Assembly: GCA_003116975.1 (NCBI GenBank)
Contig: BGKB01000201.1
Coordinates: 23,402-87,401, forward strand
Direction of reading: 5' to 3'
Origin: Aurantiochytrium sp. KH105
Lineage: Eukaryota > Sar > Bigyra > Thraustochytrida > Thraustochytriidae
Length of the DNA: 64,000 nt
This document shows, in pieces, positions 21,617 through 31,831 of this stretch. The notes beneath the pieces were generated by a model that saw only the letters and a list, made by a program, of their open reading frames with translations, ran no database searches and was not told where the DNA came from. Each line of letters starts with the position of its first letter. Position 1 is the stretch's first letter. A program made the position numbers and the translations under genes.

Positions 21617-22747
21617 TCACGCTTTGCGGGAGTGACCGTTCTTTCTCCTTGCCGCAGTCTTCTTATTGTTCCTCTCTTGTGAACCTGCGTTTCGAGTCTG
21701 AGAGGATCTCATTGCAGGGGATCCAGGCGTTTCTTCTTCGTGAGCAGCGCTCTCCGAGCAAGCAGCGAGATATGCTTTAATGCCAGGATCCAAGCCATCC
21801 TCGGCCTCAAGCGTGGGTTCGTGGTGCGCGATATCGGCCTCATCCACCCGAACACAATATGCAGGCAGCAAGGTTTTCATTTGTCTTTCCCGAAGGCGCT
21901 CGTTACGCGCAGCAATCTCCGCCACTGAAATTTCAGCATCAAAGTGTGTTTGACTGTCGTGCTCTACAATGAGCTCCTCCGTTTTCCAATTGAAATAAGT
22001 CCCCGGCAAACGCGGTATCCACGCTAAAAGCGAATCTGGATCTGTGTGAGAAAATGGGTCTGGAATTTTTTCCACCACAACACCGTGCACAGGAAGGTGA
22101 AATCGTTCGAGTTCACCAGCGTGAATGACAAGGCACAGGCGAACAGGACCCAGCCGGTTTGCCGTGTACTCAATGCTGACTGTCTCACGCATGCCAGCTG
22201 CTATTCGCGTCGCACACGCCCCAAGCTTGACGACGAGCGAAAGGTCTCGAACCGGCATAACCTTGAAACGACAAGGACCGGTACCAGTATTCTGAATCGT
22301 GAATGTAGCTTTTGCAGTATCTCCAAGACGCACTGTGCCAAGATCGACGAGCCCGGGCATGACCTCAAAGTGTTGACTTGCCAGCTTTAAATGGTCCCGG
22401 CTCCGAATGCCCTCACCGCGTCTCAAAAAGGTAATGTCACCCTCGAGGTTCTGCAGCTCACGGTCTTGAGCAGCATGAGTTTTGACAACTTGGGGTGTTG
22501 CAGACCTCGGCCTCCGTTTGCTAAGGGCTGGCGCGCTTTGTGCAATCGGAGCATTTTTTAGCAGTGATAGCCTTGCCGCAAACGACGCCGCGGACACAGT
22601 CTTGGAAAGCTTGCGTAGATTAGCCGGCTTGACAATGGTCCCCGCGCTTTCCCGGCGCTGCGGGCCGTCCTCTTGGCGAGCTCCTTTTCCCGCCAAGTTA
22701 CGGCTGGCGGGACTGGCAGACTGCGGCCGACCGACTGAGACTGGCAT
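21617..22747 (-). CDS. ASH-domain flagellar protein, SPAG17-like
   Basis: 376 residues. The N-terminus is basic and disordered. An ASH (MSP/HYDIN-type immunoglobulin) domain follows from about residue 125, with 'GLVDLGTVRLGDTAKATFTI' and then CRFKVMP and AAGM, features I associate with the C-terminal region of the central-pair protein SPAG17. After it comes a helical tail with KxxLPAY and a Lys/Arg-rich end. It is much shorter than full SPAG17, so it is either a small paralogue or another axonemal ASH protein. It is head-to-head with CFAP58, another flagellar gene, which supports an axonemal role and co-regulation. Confidence 0.65.
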   Translation of the reverse strand: MPVSVGRPQSASPASRNLAGKGARQEDGPQRRESAGTIVKPANLRKLSKTVSAASFAARLSLLKNAPIAQSAPALSKRRPRSATPQVVKTHAAQDRELQNLEGDITFLRRGEGIRSRDHLKLASQHFEVMPGLVDLGTVRLGDTAKATFTIQNTGTGPCRFKVMPVRDLSLVVKLGACATRIAAGMRETVSIEYTANRLGPVRLCLVIHAGELERFHLPVHGVVVEKIPDPFSHTDPDSLLAWIPRLPGTYFNWKTEELIVEHDSQTHFDAEISVAEIAARNERLRERQMKTLLPAYCVRVDEADIAHHEPTLEAEDGLDPGIKAYLAACSESAAHEEETPGSPAMRSSQTRNAGSQERNNKKTAARRKNGHSRKA

Positions 22748-23349
22748 TGTGTGTTTGCTTCACTTTGGGAACGCTAGAGCGCGCGCGCGAGCCAGCCTGC
22801 CCGCCCGCCCGCTCGCCCGCCAGCCTGCCTGCCCGCCCAAAAGTTCTGTAGCCAGCGGTCTCCCTTTTGACCTTGTAGAGCGAGCGCGCGCGCGCGCAAT
22901 TCGCTACGCTGTCGGCTGTAGCTGACCTTGCGAAGCGTTGACTGGCAAACTCCACGCAAGTCAAGTAAGTAGCTAAAGTCGTATTTTGTGTGATCAAGAA
23001 TAAAGAAACATCACAAGAGTGAGCGAGTGACAGAGATCCGTTGAGGTGTGCACCACTCAGTCTCAGCTCAGCTACATCTTTGCGGTCTCACTGAGAGCGC
23101 TCACTTTACATGCTTCACACGCTCCATAGGAGTCGCGCCTGTAGGGCCGTCCAAACTTTGTGAAAGCTTGCCGGCGCGCACGCGCGCGCGAAAGGTCGCC
23201 AGTAGACCGGTGTCTGGCAGAGCGGGCAGGCGGCTCGCTCGCTCGCTCGCTCGCTCGGTCCATCAGTCAGACACGCAGAGGCGCGTTGTGGCAAGGCGAG
23301 GCGAGACGCCAGAGAGACAAAGACAGATACGAGACGACCAGATTCCACG
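22748..23349. promoter_or_regulatory. Shared divergent promoter region of two flagellar genes
   Basis: 602 bases separate the ASH-protein and CFAP58 starts. The DNA is rich in GCCCGCCCGC and CGCGCGCG tracts. I could not pick out a convincing RFX X-box by eye. Its role as a bidirectional promoter rests on the gene arrangement. Confidence 0.45.
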
Positions 23350-26052
23350 ATGGGCGACGAGGGAAATGGCGGCCTCAAGGAAGGCCTTGAGGACGGCATC
23401 GGCGACTTTGAGTCGTCGGCCTTTGAGGCACTGGAAAAGGACTTTCAAGAGGTTCTGGGAGAGCTCGTGGGCGACAAGAGCCTAGAAAAGTTTCGCCTCG
23501 AGTACGAAAAGCTGCACCGCGCGCTGAAAAAGAGCCACGAGCAGGAGAAGCGGCTCATCAAAAAATGTCGCGAACTCAACAGCGAAATCGTCAACAACGC
23601 TGCCAAGGTGCAGACGGCGCTAAAACTCAGTCAGGAAGACCAGAGCACGATCGGGTCTCTCAAGAAAGAGATCGAAAAGGCATGGAAGATGGTGGACGCC
23701 AGCCACGAGAAGGAGCGTACCGCCAAGGAGACGATTCAGAATCTCAAGGACGAAATCGTGAACCTGAGCCGTCTCGTTGAACAGGGCGCAGGACTCTCCA
23801 TGGGACAGGAGAATACGCTCAATGAGCTGACCAAGGAGCGCGATGAGCTCTTGCGCAAGACGGATGAGCAGGCATTGACAATTCGCGACTTGAATGCGCG
23901 CGCCGAGGATCTCTGCGAGACTATCGAGCTGGGGCGTCAGGAAAAAGCCAGCATGCAGGAAGCCACGAGACAGCTGCACGAACAACTGGAAACCAAGCTC
24001 GCAGAGCAGCAGCGCGATGCTCGTCGGCGCGAGCGCCTCGACAAGGAAATGAAGGACTTGAAGATGCGGCTCGAACGCAAGCAGCAGGAGAATGACGCCC
24101 AGACGGCCTCGCTCCGTGAAGCCGACGAAGAGACCGCCCGACTCGAAGCCAACCTCAAGGAATCTCGCAACGTTTCAGACAAGTATCTGCGCGACTACGA
24201 AGCCCTTTCGCAAAAGGCGCAAAAGCTCGCCGACGAGGTTGAGGCGCAGCAGGTGCGTATTCGCCAAGCGGCGACCGAAAATCACGGCCTACAGGACGAC
24301 CTCAAGCGCAAGCATCTCGAGACGACCAAGGCCGTGAATGACTTGGAGCTGGCCAAGCGTCGACTTGACAAGGAAAAGAAGCATGGCTTGCAGCTGCGGC
24401 AGACCATTGAGGACGAAAAGGCGGCGCAGCAGAACCTGCACGGACAGATTGAGCAGCTCAAAAAGGAACTCGCTGACGGTCGCAAGCGCGAGGATGGCAA
24501 GGAAAAAGAGGTCGACACGCTCAAGCGCGGCCTCGAGCTGCAAGAGAAGGCGGTGAGCCGCGAGCAGCAAAAGACAAAGGTCGTCGCGGACCAGGTCAAG
24601 GTGAGCGAGCGCACGAGCAAGAACCTCGAGAACGAGATTTACGCCTTCAAACAGGAAGCCAGCAAACAGCGTAAGCTCATTTACCAGCTCGAGAAGGACC
24701 GTGAAAAGTATGGTGTCGAGGCCAGCGAGGCGGGCGCCAAGTACCACCAGGCCTTGGAGCAGATCAAGCTCAAGGAAATGCAAATGGGCGAGATGCAAAA
24801 GAAGGTGGTCGAGAGTGAGAACAAACTCAAGCAGCAGCAGCAGCTGTACGAAGCAGTGCGCTCTGATCGCAATTTGTACAGCAAGAACCTGATCGAGAGC
24901 CAGGACGAAATCGCAGAGATGAAGCGCAAGTTCAAGATCATGAACCACCAAGTAGAGCAGCTCAAGGAAGAGATTACTGCCAAAGACCATGCGCTGGTGA
25001 AGGAGCACTTTGACCACCAAAAGGTCGAGAAACAAAAGGAGCAGCTCAAGAACGAGCTCAGCAAGATGAAGAGTTTGCTGGAAGCCAATGAACAGACCAT
25101 CAACGCGCAAAATGCCGAGATTCTCAAGCTGACGCACATGATCCAAAAGATGGATGACGAGGCCTTGCGGCAGCGCAAAGAGTACGACCAGGTCATCAAC
25201 GAGCGCGACATCCTCGGCACGCAGCTTATTCGCCGCAACGATGAACTTGCACTTCTCTACGAGAAGATCAAAATTCAGCAATCTACGCTGCGGAACGGCG
25301 AGACGCAGTATCGCGAACGTCTGCACGACATTCGCGTGCTCAAACTCAAGATTGGTGATATGAAGCGTCAGTTGGCCATCAACAAGAATCAGGGTGGCAG
25401 TGTGGGCGACTTGAAGCGCGAGATCTTCAATCTCCAGCGCGAGCTGCTGCAAGAAAAGACCAAGGTCAAGGCGCTCTCTGAGGAGCTCGAGAACCCGATG
25501 AACGTGCATCGCTGGCGGAAGCTCGAAGGCTCGGACCCGGCAACCTATGAAATGATTCAAAAGATTCAGACTCTGCAGAAGCGTCTCATCGCCAAGACCG
25601 AGCAGGTGGTGGAGAAGGATCTTGTGATTCAAGAAAAGGAAAAGTTGTACGCGGAACTCAAGAGCATTTTGGCGCGGCAGCCCGGACCCGAGGTTGCCGA
25701 GCAGCTTAGCGTGTACCAGCAAACGCTCAAGGACAAGACACGGCAAATGAAAGCCATGGCGTCGGAACTTAACATGCATCAGGCGCAGGTGAACGAGTAC
25801 AAGTTTGAGATCGAGCGTATCTCTCGCGAGCTGCAGGACATGAAGCGCAAGTATTACCTGCAAAAGCGTAGTCTGGCAGCTGCGGCTGCGGCGGCAGCAG
25901 CAGCAGCTCCGGGCGATCTCTCACCCAAGCGCGGTAGTAACAATCAGGACGAGGCCGCGGCTAGCGAGCATGCCTTGTTGCAACAGGCTCCGCCGCGAGG
26001 GGCTGGAAACCGAATCGCGGGTGGCGGGTTCTCCTTTGCCGCTCAACCATAG
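23350..26052 (+). CDS. CFAP58: Cilia- and flagella-associated protein 58 (CFAP58/CCDC147)
   Basis: 900 residues, almost wholly coiled coil from about 45 to 870, intronless. The N-terminus (FEALEKDFQEVLGELVGD, then LEKFRLEYEKLHRALKKS) and the end region with 'NPMNVHRWRKLEGSDP' and 'KYYLQKR' are typical of CFAP58. The length agrees with animal orthologues (about 870). The protein is a structural coiled-coil component of motile axonemes. A poly-Ala run and a Ser/Gly tail after about 870 are lineage-specific. A long open frame on the opposite strand (24289-25863) is only a mirror of this coiled-coil composition. Confidence 0.92.
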   Translation: MGDEGNGGLKEGLEDGIGDFESSAFEALEKDFQEVLGELVGDKSLEKFRLEYEKLHRALKKSHEQEKRLIKKCRELNSEIVNNAAKVQTALKLSQEDQSTIGSLKKEIEKAWKMVDASHEKERTAKETIQNLKDEIVNLSRLVEQGAGLSMGQENTLNELTKERDELLRKTDEQALTIRDLNARAEDLCETIELGRQEKASMQEATRQLHEQLETKLAEQQRDARRRERLDKEMKDLKMRLERKQQENDAQTASLREADEETARLEANLKESRNVSDKYLRDYEALSQKAQKLADEVEAQQVRIRQAATENHGLQDDLKRKHLETTKAVNDLELAKRRLDKEKKHGLQLRQTIEDEKAAQQNLHGQIEQLKKELADGRKREDGKEKEVDTLKRGLELQEKAVSREQQKTKVVADQVKVSERTSKNLENEIYAFKQEASKQRKLIYQLEKDREKYGVEASEAGAKYHQALEQIKLKEMQMGEMQKKVVESENKLKQQQQLYEAVRSDRNLYSKNLIESQDEIAEMKRKFKIMNHQVEQLKEEITAKDHALVKEHFDHQKVEKQKEQLKNELSKMKSLLEANEQTINAQNAEILKLTHMIQKMDDEALRQRKEYDQVINERDILGTQLIRRNDELALLYEKIKIQQSTLRNGETQYRERLHDIRVLKLKIGDMKRQLAINKNQGGSVGDLKREIFNLQRELLQEKTKVKALSEELENPMNVHRWRKLEGSDPATYEMIQKIQTLQKRLIAKTEQVVEKDLVIQEKEKLYAELKSILARQPGPEVAEQLSVYQQTLKDKTRQMKAMASELNMHQAQVNEYKFEIERISRELQDMKRKYYLQKRSLAAAAAAAAAAAPGDLSPKRGSNNQDEAAASEHALLQQAPPRGAGNRIAGGGFSFAAQP

Positions 26053-26370
26053 ATGAAAAAGAAAAATTGCAACAACGACGAAGCGTTTACAGTCACGGTG
26101 AGTCACAGGGAGGGAGGGAGAGATACTAAGTATATGACCAAAGACCATGATCTTCGTTTCTTTGTTTTTTTTTTCTTTGATCTGCATGAACTTGATCCAA
26201 GAATGTCAAAAGTTTCAAGAAAAATACCAAGAAAGCTGACAAGCTTTTTGGTGGCGGGCCTAGTAGGCCTTGACGGGTAGTGTTACTACGCACGTCGCTC
26301 AAGAAGGAAAAAGAAAAGAGAAGAAAGAAAAAGAGAAGGAATCCTTTTGTTGAACAAGAGAACGTCGACT
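26053..26370. other. Convergent 3' region between CFAP58 and uL4
   Basis: Holds the 3' ends of two convergent genes, with T-rich and A-rich purine tracts (26160-26180, 26307-26340). No gene seen. Confidence 0.5.
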
Positions 26371-27516
26371 TTACTCGAGCATCTTGGCGTAAAAGGCCTT
26401 GCGCTGCTCCTTGGTGTTGGTCTCGCGCTTGGTCTTGATCTTCTCCTTGCGCTCGGAGCGCTGCTTGGCGGCAGCGAGCTCGGCGCGGCGGTGGGCCTGC
26501 TTGTAGGGGTTGAGCTCGATCATGGCACCAAGGTTGCGGAGGGGGTTCTTCTTGCGAGCGCTGCGCTTGACGAGGTTGGTGCGGACCGGGCGGATGACCT
26601 TCTGGATTTCCTCAGAGCTGATAATACGGTCGACATCGGCGTTGCTGATGACGGCGCGGGGGAGAGAGAAGCCCTTCTTCTCGGTGCTCTTCTCAGTGAG
26701 GGTGCCGAAGATGGTGTCGAGCTTCTCAAAGGCGTCCTGGGTCCAGATGACAAAGCGACCGACATGACCACCAGGGGCGAGCTGGAGGATGTTGAGGCGG
26801 TCGACGTGGCAGAGCTGCACGCCCGGGACGTTGCGGAAGGCGCGGGGCATGTCGGGGGAGTTGCAGGCGTGGACGATGAGGGGTCCGCGGCGCATGACGT
26901 AGCGGCGGTTGCGCATCTTGCCCTTGCCGGCGCGGATCTTCTTCGAGCTCTTGACGCGGTCGACATCAGCGCTGGCGCCAAAGAGGTCGAGGAGCTCGAC
27001 GGCCTGCTTGGTCTTCTTGATCTCGTCGAGCTGGCCGCCGCCAATGACGAGCGGCATCTCGGGGACCTCCGTGATCGCGTGGCCGCGGGCCATCACGAGC
27101 GCCGGCACAGCCGAGGCGGCGAGGGCCGAGGCGGTGGCGTAGCGGCGCTGGTTCTTGTTGACGCGGCGGTGCCACTTGCGCCAGATGCGCGTGGGGTTGA
27201 ACATGCGGCCGCCACGGCACATGTTGCCGAAGGCACCCTGGCCGGAGCGGTGGGTACCGCCACCGGGGACACGCGGGATACGCGAGACGGCGCGGCCGGT
27301 ACCCCAGGACTCGGCGGCGTAGTCCATGCCGGCGTCGGTCTTGACGCAGAACGCCTGGCGCTTGTTCTTGGCCACGTTCGTGTGGACGAAGTGGACCACG
27401 TCCGTGCGGATCGGCGCGGTCAGCACGGCCGGGAGGGCAACATTGCCCAGGACCTTGCTCTCGCCCTCGCCGGCGTCAAACACCGACACGGTCGGCCTCG
27501 CGGCGGCGTCCGTCAT
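26371..27516 (-). CDS. RPL4: Cytosolic 60S ribosomal protein uL4 (RPL4)
   Basis: 381 residues, within the eukaryotic range, intronless. Recognisable blocks: RQAFCVKTDAGMDYAAESWG, the long internal loop with RIPRVPGGGTHRSGQGAFGN that lines the peptide exit tunnel, MCRGGRMFNPTRIWRKWH, ELLDLFGASADV and 'KKIRAGKGKMRNRRY'. The eukaryote-specific Lys/Arg-rich C-terminal extension is present. Strong codon bias toward G/C in third position fits high expression. A cluster of telobox-like motifs lies about 175-285 bases upstream. Confidence 0.98.
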   Translation of the reverse strand: MTDAAARPTVSVFDAGEGESKVLGNVALPAVLTAPIRTDVVHFVHTNVAKNKRQAFCVKTDAGMDYAAESWGTGRAVSRIPRVPGGGTHRSGQGAFGNMCRGGRMFNPTRIWRKWHRRVNKNQRRYATASALAASAVPALVMARGHAITEVPEMPLVIGGGQLDEIKKTKQAVELLDLFGASADVDRVKSSKKIRAGKGKMRNRRYVMRRGPLIVHACNSPDMPRAFRNVPGVQLCHVDRLNILQLAPGGHVGRFVIWTQDAFEKLDTIFGTLTEKSTEKKGFSLPRAVISNADVDRIISSEEIQKVIRPVRTNLVKRSARKKNPLRNLGAMIELNPYKQAHRRAELAAAKQRSERKEKIKTKRETNTKEQRKAFYAKMLE

Positions 27517-27690
27517 CTTCTCTGCGTCGCGCTGCTGCTGCTGCCTCCACCGACTGCTGCTGCTGCTGCTGCTGCCAAACTACTCTGCCTCCCTCCCTCG
27601 CCGCCTCTCTCTCTTGCTCTCGCTGCTGCTCTTGTTCTTCCATTGGCTCTCAGCGCCCGGCCCGGGCGGGCGAGGCCATCCATCCGCCGC

Positions 27691-27802
27691 AAACCTAACG
27701 CCAAACCTAACCCGCGCGCCGCAACCCGCGGGGGAGAAGCCCTAACCCTGGTTCGCCGTCGACGGTAAACCTAACGCGGCTGGGGTGTGCGCCGGTTAGG
27801 GT
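27691..27802. promoter_or_regulatory. Cluster of telobox-like motifs upstream of uL4
   Basis: AAACCTAAC is found at 27691-27699, 27703-27711 and 27767-27775. CCCTAACCC lies near 27740-27748 and the reverse-strand form GGTTAGGGT at about 27794-27802. Teloboxes mark ribosomal-protein promoters in plants. The cluster is too short and degenerate to be an old telomere. Confidence 0.55.
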
Positions 27803-28851
27803 GGGGGAAGGTTTTAGGCGGGGAAGGGGGGAAAGGGGGAAAGGGGAGAGAGAGGGAAGGCGTTCGATTGGGGGGGGGAGGGTGGGTGACTGAGCATGGG
27901 GCGGAGGATCGCGTGCGCGTGAGGTGCGTTTAGATTGGATAGTGATCAGACGGATCGTTCGAATTCCCGAGCAATCGAAGTGAAATGAAGAAGAATGAGA
28001 TGAATTTTGCAAGAAAAGAAAATGACCTCAGCTGCAGATAGAAAAGAGATATCGATGAAGATCTGCGAGAACCCGCAGCGGAAGAGGATCTCCGAGAACG
28101 CGAAGCGAAAGAAGATAAAAGAGCATAAAAGTTTTTCCCTCCATCCTTTGATCCATTCTTTCAAACTTTCTTTCTTTCCTTCCTTCCTTTTATCTCTCCC
28201 TCGGAACGTATTCGAGGAAAACCAGGTTTCCATGACAAAATATCAACTGATTTCGTGCGTGCTTTTGCAGACGAACCTGTCTCTGTCTCTCTCTTTTAGT
28301 GATAAAAATTGAGCCGACTTCTACAGTGGATGAACCTTGCCATGTCGCGTTTCCGTCAAATCCATAGTATACACTGGCAGCCAGCATCTCGCAGACTGTT
28401 TTACTAGGCTTTCTCATTCGATACATGTTACACGCTGCTGCACGGTCATCGATTCCCCCCGAAATCCTCTTCTTTCCTCCCCCCTTTGCACCAGCCCTCT
28501 CTCCAGCCAGATCATCTCATCTCTCCTCGCCATTGCAAGCATCTGCTGCTGCATCCGCCCCTCCCTCCCTCCTTCCCTCCGCATCATCGTCCTCATCCTC
28601 ACCATCCCCGAGTCAGACTCCATCTCGCTCTCTTCCTGCACTGCTAATACAGGTGTGCTGTGCTCTCTGCCTGCTGCTGCCTGGCTGCGTGTAGACGAAG
28701 GAGTCTACGATAGCGGCGCCTCGTCTGGCTGGGCAGCAGCAGCGCAGCGCAGCAGACGGACGCCGCGAGCGCGCATACGGACGCCGCGAGCGCGCGTAGG
28801 GACGAGGCGGGCGAGCGCGGGGGCGGGCGGGCGGCGAGCAGCGGCGGCAGG
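27803..28851. other. Divergent intergenic region between uL4 and mitochondrial uS9
   Basis: A G-run-rich block (about 27800-27880), an AT-richer middle (27950-28330) and a C/T-rich stretch (28440-28620). GCGAGCGCGC-type sequence stands just before the uS9 start. No gene supported. Confidence 0.45.
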
Positions 28852-29742
28852 ATGCTGGGGCGCGCGGCAGGCAGCCTCGTGCGCGCGCGGGCGCCGATGG
28901 CGCGGCCCGCGGCGGCGCTCGCGGAGGCGCGCAGCACGGCGCTGCGCGCGAGCGCGTCGAGCGCCGCGGGCGCAGGCGGGAACAGCAACGGCAGGAGCGG
29001 CAACAACAACAACAACAACAACAACAACAACCGGAACAACAACCGTAGAAACCAGCGGAACCCGGCGCAGCAGAGGCGCGACGCCCCGAGGCTGCCGCGG
29101 ACTGAAGTGCCGCAGGTGACGCCCTACGCGACGTGGGTGGCCGACTACGACTGGGATGCCTTCGCGGACAAGCTCGAGAAGTCCATCCCATCCTGGACCG
29201 AGGCCTTTGGCAAGATGAGCGCCAAAGATCTGGACGAGGCGGAGCTGATTGCTGCAGGCCAAACTCCCGCCGATACCAAGGTTAAGATCGACACCTCGAT
29301 CCCGCTGCCACGCGAGCCCAAGATCGACGGCAAGGGTCGCTCCTACGGCACGGGCCGCCGCAAGACGAGCACAGCCTGCGTGTGGATCAAGCCCGTCGAG
29401 GCAGAGCGCCAGGAGGGCTCTGGCACGATCACCGTGAACCGTCGCGAGCTCGTCAAGTACTTTCATCAGGACCCGGACCAACGCTTTCACGCAATCGAGC
29501 CCCTGCTGGTGACCAAGACGATCGGAAACTTTGACGTTAACGTCGTTGTCAGCGGTGGAGGCTACACCGGCCAGGCGGGTGCCATCCGACATGGCTTGGC
29601 CCGTGCTCTGCAAAACTACAACCCTTCGCACCGCGCCGTTCTCAAGCCACTCCAGATGCTCAGGCGTGACCCGCGTATGGTGGAGCCCAAAAAGGGTGGT
29701 CAGCCCAAGGCGCGTAAGAAGTTCCAGTGGGTCAAGCGGTAG
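28852..29742 (+). CDS. MRPS9: Mitochondrial small-subunit ribosomal protein uS9m
   Basis: 296 residues, intronless. The N-terminus is Arg/Ala-rich without acids (MLGRAAGSLVRARAPMAR), a mitochondrial presequence type, followed by a poly-Asn run. The last ~135 residues are a standard bacterial-type S9: YGTGRRKTSTACVWIKP, then GQAGAIRHGLARAL, then a C-terminus ending KKFQWVKR, the Lys/Arg tail that reaches the decoding site. The region between (about 80-150) is a mitochondrial-specific helical extension. Part of the mitoribosome 28S-type subunit. Confidence 0.95.
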   Translation: MLGRAAGSLVRARAPMARPAAALAEARSTALRASASSAAGAGGNSNGRSGNNNNNNNNNNRNNNRRNQRNPAQQRRDAPRLPRTEVPQVTPYATWVADYDWDAFADKLEKSIPSWTEAFGKMSAKDLDEAELIAAGQTPADTKVKIDTSIPLPREPKIDGKGRSYGTGRRKTSTACVWIKPVEAERQEGSGTITVNRRELVKYFHQDPDQRFHAIEPLLVTKTIGNFDVNVVVSGGGYTGQAGAIRHGLARALQNYNPSHRAVLKPLQMLRRDPRMVEPKKGGQPKARKKFQWVKR

Positions 29743-30177
29743 CCGACACAAACGTACAGTCACTATTTCTTTCTCCACAATCCTTTTTTCTTTTTCTTTT
29801 CCTTTTTCTTGCAATCTAGATGCTGGACGCTCTTACTACTATCTGCAAGGTCTCGGTCTTGGTCGCTTTCTACCTCCTTTGTTCACAATAACACAAAGAG
29901 GATACATAGGGCGGTCGGTGTTTTCACAGTCAAGGTTTTGGCGTGCCAAGTATACATAGTCTATTGATTTTTTTGTCACTTCTATCCTAACCTTCAACGA
30001 AAAAAAGAAAAAGAAAAGAAAAGAGAACCGCTCCTCTCCTACTTTCGACTCAGACCTACCAAAGAATGCTGCGATAGGGTCGAAACCTTACCACTTGACT
30101 TGAGAGTTTCAATAAAATGTACAGCATGCCTCAGCTCGCACACACTTCTTGTCAACCACATTATCTGCTTTAGGAGT
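29743..30177. other. Convergent intergenic region
   Basis: The 3' regions of uS9m and the pseudouridine synthase. Contains T-rich (29768-29810) and A-rich (29998-30026) tracts; no gene seen. Confidence 0.5.
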
Positions 30178-31316
30178 TTAGCGGTCCGATTGGAGCGAGC
30201 GAGCAAGATATTCGCTGAGTTCCTCGACTGGGTCATCGCGTGCTAAAGCAAAGTACGAGCGATCCTTGCGGGTCATGTCGGGAATCACCAGCTGACTGAT
30301 CGCGTACCGCCACTCCTTTGGTGGCTGACAGTAAAACGTAAGAAATTTTGGTAGCGATGCCTTGGTTGTCCGAAAGCCTCCTCCCTTGACGGGTTCCGGC
30401 CGCACGGGGTTCGGGATTGACATGCGCGACCCATGCAGCATAATCGGACTCGGCTGGTTCTTGACGCCCTTGCCGAAGCGATATGTGCTCCCATAAAGCA
30501 CATCGCCTAAGATAGGGTGTCCCAAGCCCGCCAGCTGTCTGCGGATCTGGTGCTTGCGACCCGTTGCAGTGCGGATGGCAATCAAAGACATGGGTTTCGC
30601 CGATGCCTTGGACATGTCAATGGGGTGATTCAGCACAGCCCATTCCTGCAAAACAGATCACACCAACACACTCACGCGCGCGTTAGCCTCTTCTATCCTG
30701 TCCTCCGAGAGAGCGCTCTTCTCCTTGTTGCGGCAGCATCAACACTTACCAAGTCGCCGTCAAGCTTGTCATTATCTGTATCAGCACGGTCTAAGAGGCC
30801 GCTTCCTTGTTTTTTGGCCCAATACTCGGCATACGAGGTGCCCCCTGGAATTAGGCCCGTTGGAGCCAGGACGCCAGAGACGACTGCGAGATACTCTTTC
30901 TTGACGTGTCGTTCCCGGAAACTTTCCGATACTCTAGACGCTGCTTTGCTGGATAGGGCAAGACAGACGACACCAGAGGCCACACGGTCGAGTCTGTGCA
31001 GCGGGGCAACAAAGACGTTGCCGCCCTTGGTTTTCTGACTCTTCACCCACGAACGTGCCAACTTCGCTACGTTTGGAGTCCCGTCGCCATTATCCTGACT
31101 CAGCAAGCCTGCTGCTTTGTTCACCACGAGCAACTGCTTGCTCTCGAAGAGCACCTGGTGTGGCATCAACTTCTTGAGGACCTGCATGGCTCCACCTTTT
31201 CTGATCGACTTTCGTGCTCTGCCAGTCGAGCGAGCCACTCTACGTCCGCGCTTGCCTCCGCGCACGATGCACGTTTCGCCTCGCCTCGCCTCGCCTTGCC
31301 TCGCCTGGCCGCGCAA
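30178..31316 (-). CDS. RluA-family pseudouridine synthase, two exons
   Basis: Exon 1 is 30750-31316 and exon 2 is 30178-30645, with a 104-base GT-AG intron (30646-30749). The join is phase 0 (GDL|EWAVLNHP) and stays open. Motif II carries the catalytic Asp in HRLDRVASGVVCLAL. Later come KKEYLAVV, the TGRKHQIRRQLA motif and GHPILGDVLYG, the standard RluA order. The enzyme converts uridine to pseudouridine in rRNA or tRNA. The start is uncertain. The ATG at 31316 adds an Arg-rich, acid-poor leader that could be a mitochondrial presequence; the ATG at 31187 (MQVLKKLMPHQ) is the start of the conserved part. This is the only non-LRR gene in the window with a clear intron. Confidence 0.88.
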
Positions 31317-31831
31317 GACCGCGTCCCGCCGTTTTGCTTTTGGTCTGCTTCGCGACCACTCGACCTTGCCGTGTCACTTTGGTTGCTCTCCTCTCATGGC
31401 GAGTGAGGCCAAAAAAATCATGGGGGTAAAAGGAGCCTCAAATGTGGGACGCAAGACCAAAGCAAAGCGATCTCCCTGTCAGCGCGCAGAGAAACAAAAG
31501 GAACAAGGGCGCCTGCCTGACGGCGAAAAGGCAAAGGAAAGAGTCAAAGTCAAAATACATAAAAAAGCCCATGTCTGTGGCGGGTCGAACTCCAAAATCA
31601 TGGGACGCGCGAATTTGTTTAGCAACGCAAAAAGCTGAGACGCGACAACTTTTTGGTTTTCAGGAGTTGATACTGGTCGCTTCGGCGCAGCAGGCTCAAA
31701 GCTCATTCTTGCAGTGGATACAAATGAAGCTGGATACATGTCTGCTTGTCTGCCTGTACGCATGCCTGTCTGCTTGCCAAAAAAACTTCGGCAGTAGCTT
31801 TCCAATGTCATTGCCACCTTTCTTCCCTCTA
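31317..31831. other. Intergenic region
   Basis: Between the start of the pseudouridine synthase and the stop of DYRK. A Lys-rich 80-codon ORF at 31396-31638 (plus) has no recognisable family. Otherwise nothing is seen apart from CCTCGCCTCGCC-type repeats near 31275-31305. Confidence 0.4.

Noticed and set aside
24289-25863. 524-codon ORF antisense to CFAP58
   Set aside because: It mirrors the coiled-coil codon pattern of CFAP58 (Leu/Val-rich translation) and has no domain of its own.
26347-27768. 473-codon ORF antisense to uL4
   Set aside because: A result of high GC in the third codon position of uL4; the translation is Ala/Gly/Leu/Asp low complexity.
27691-27802. Interstitial telomere
   Set aside because: The repeats are few, spaced and in both orientations, which fits promoter motifs better than an old chromosome end.
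31396-31638. Lys-rich 80-codon ORF
   Set aside because: No family resemblance and low complexity; could be a real microprotein, but nothing supports it.
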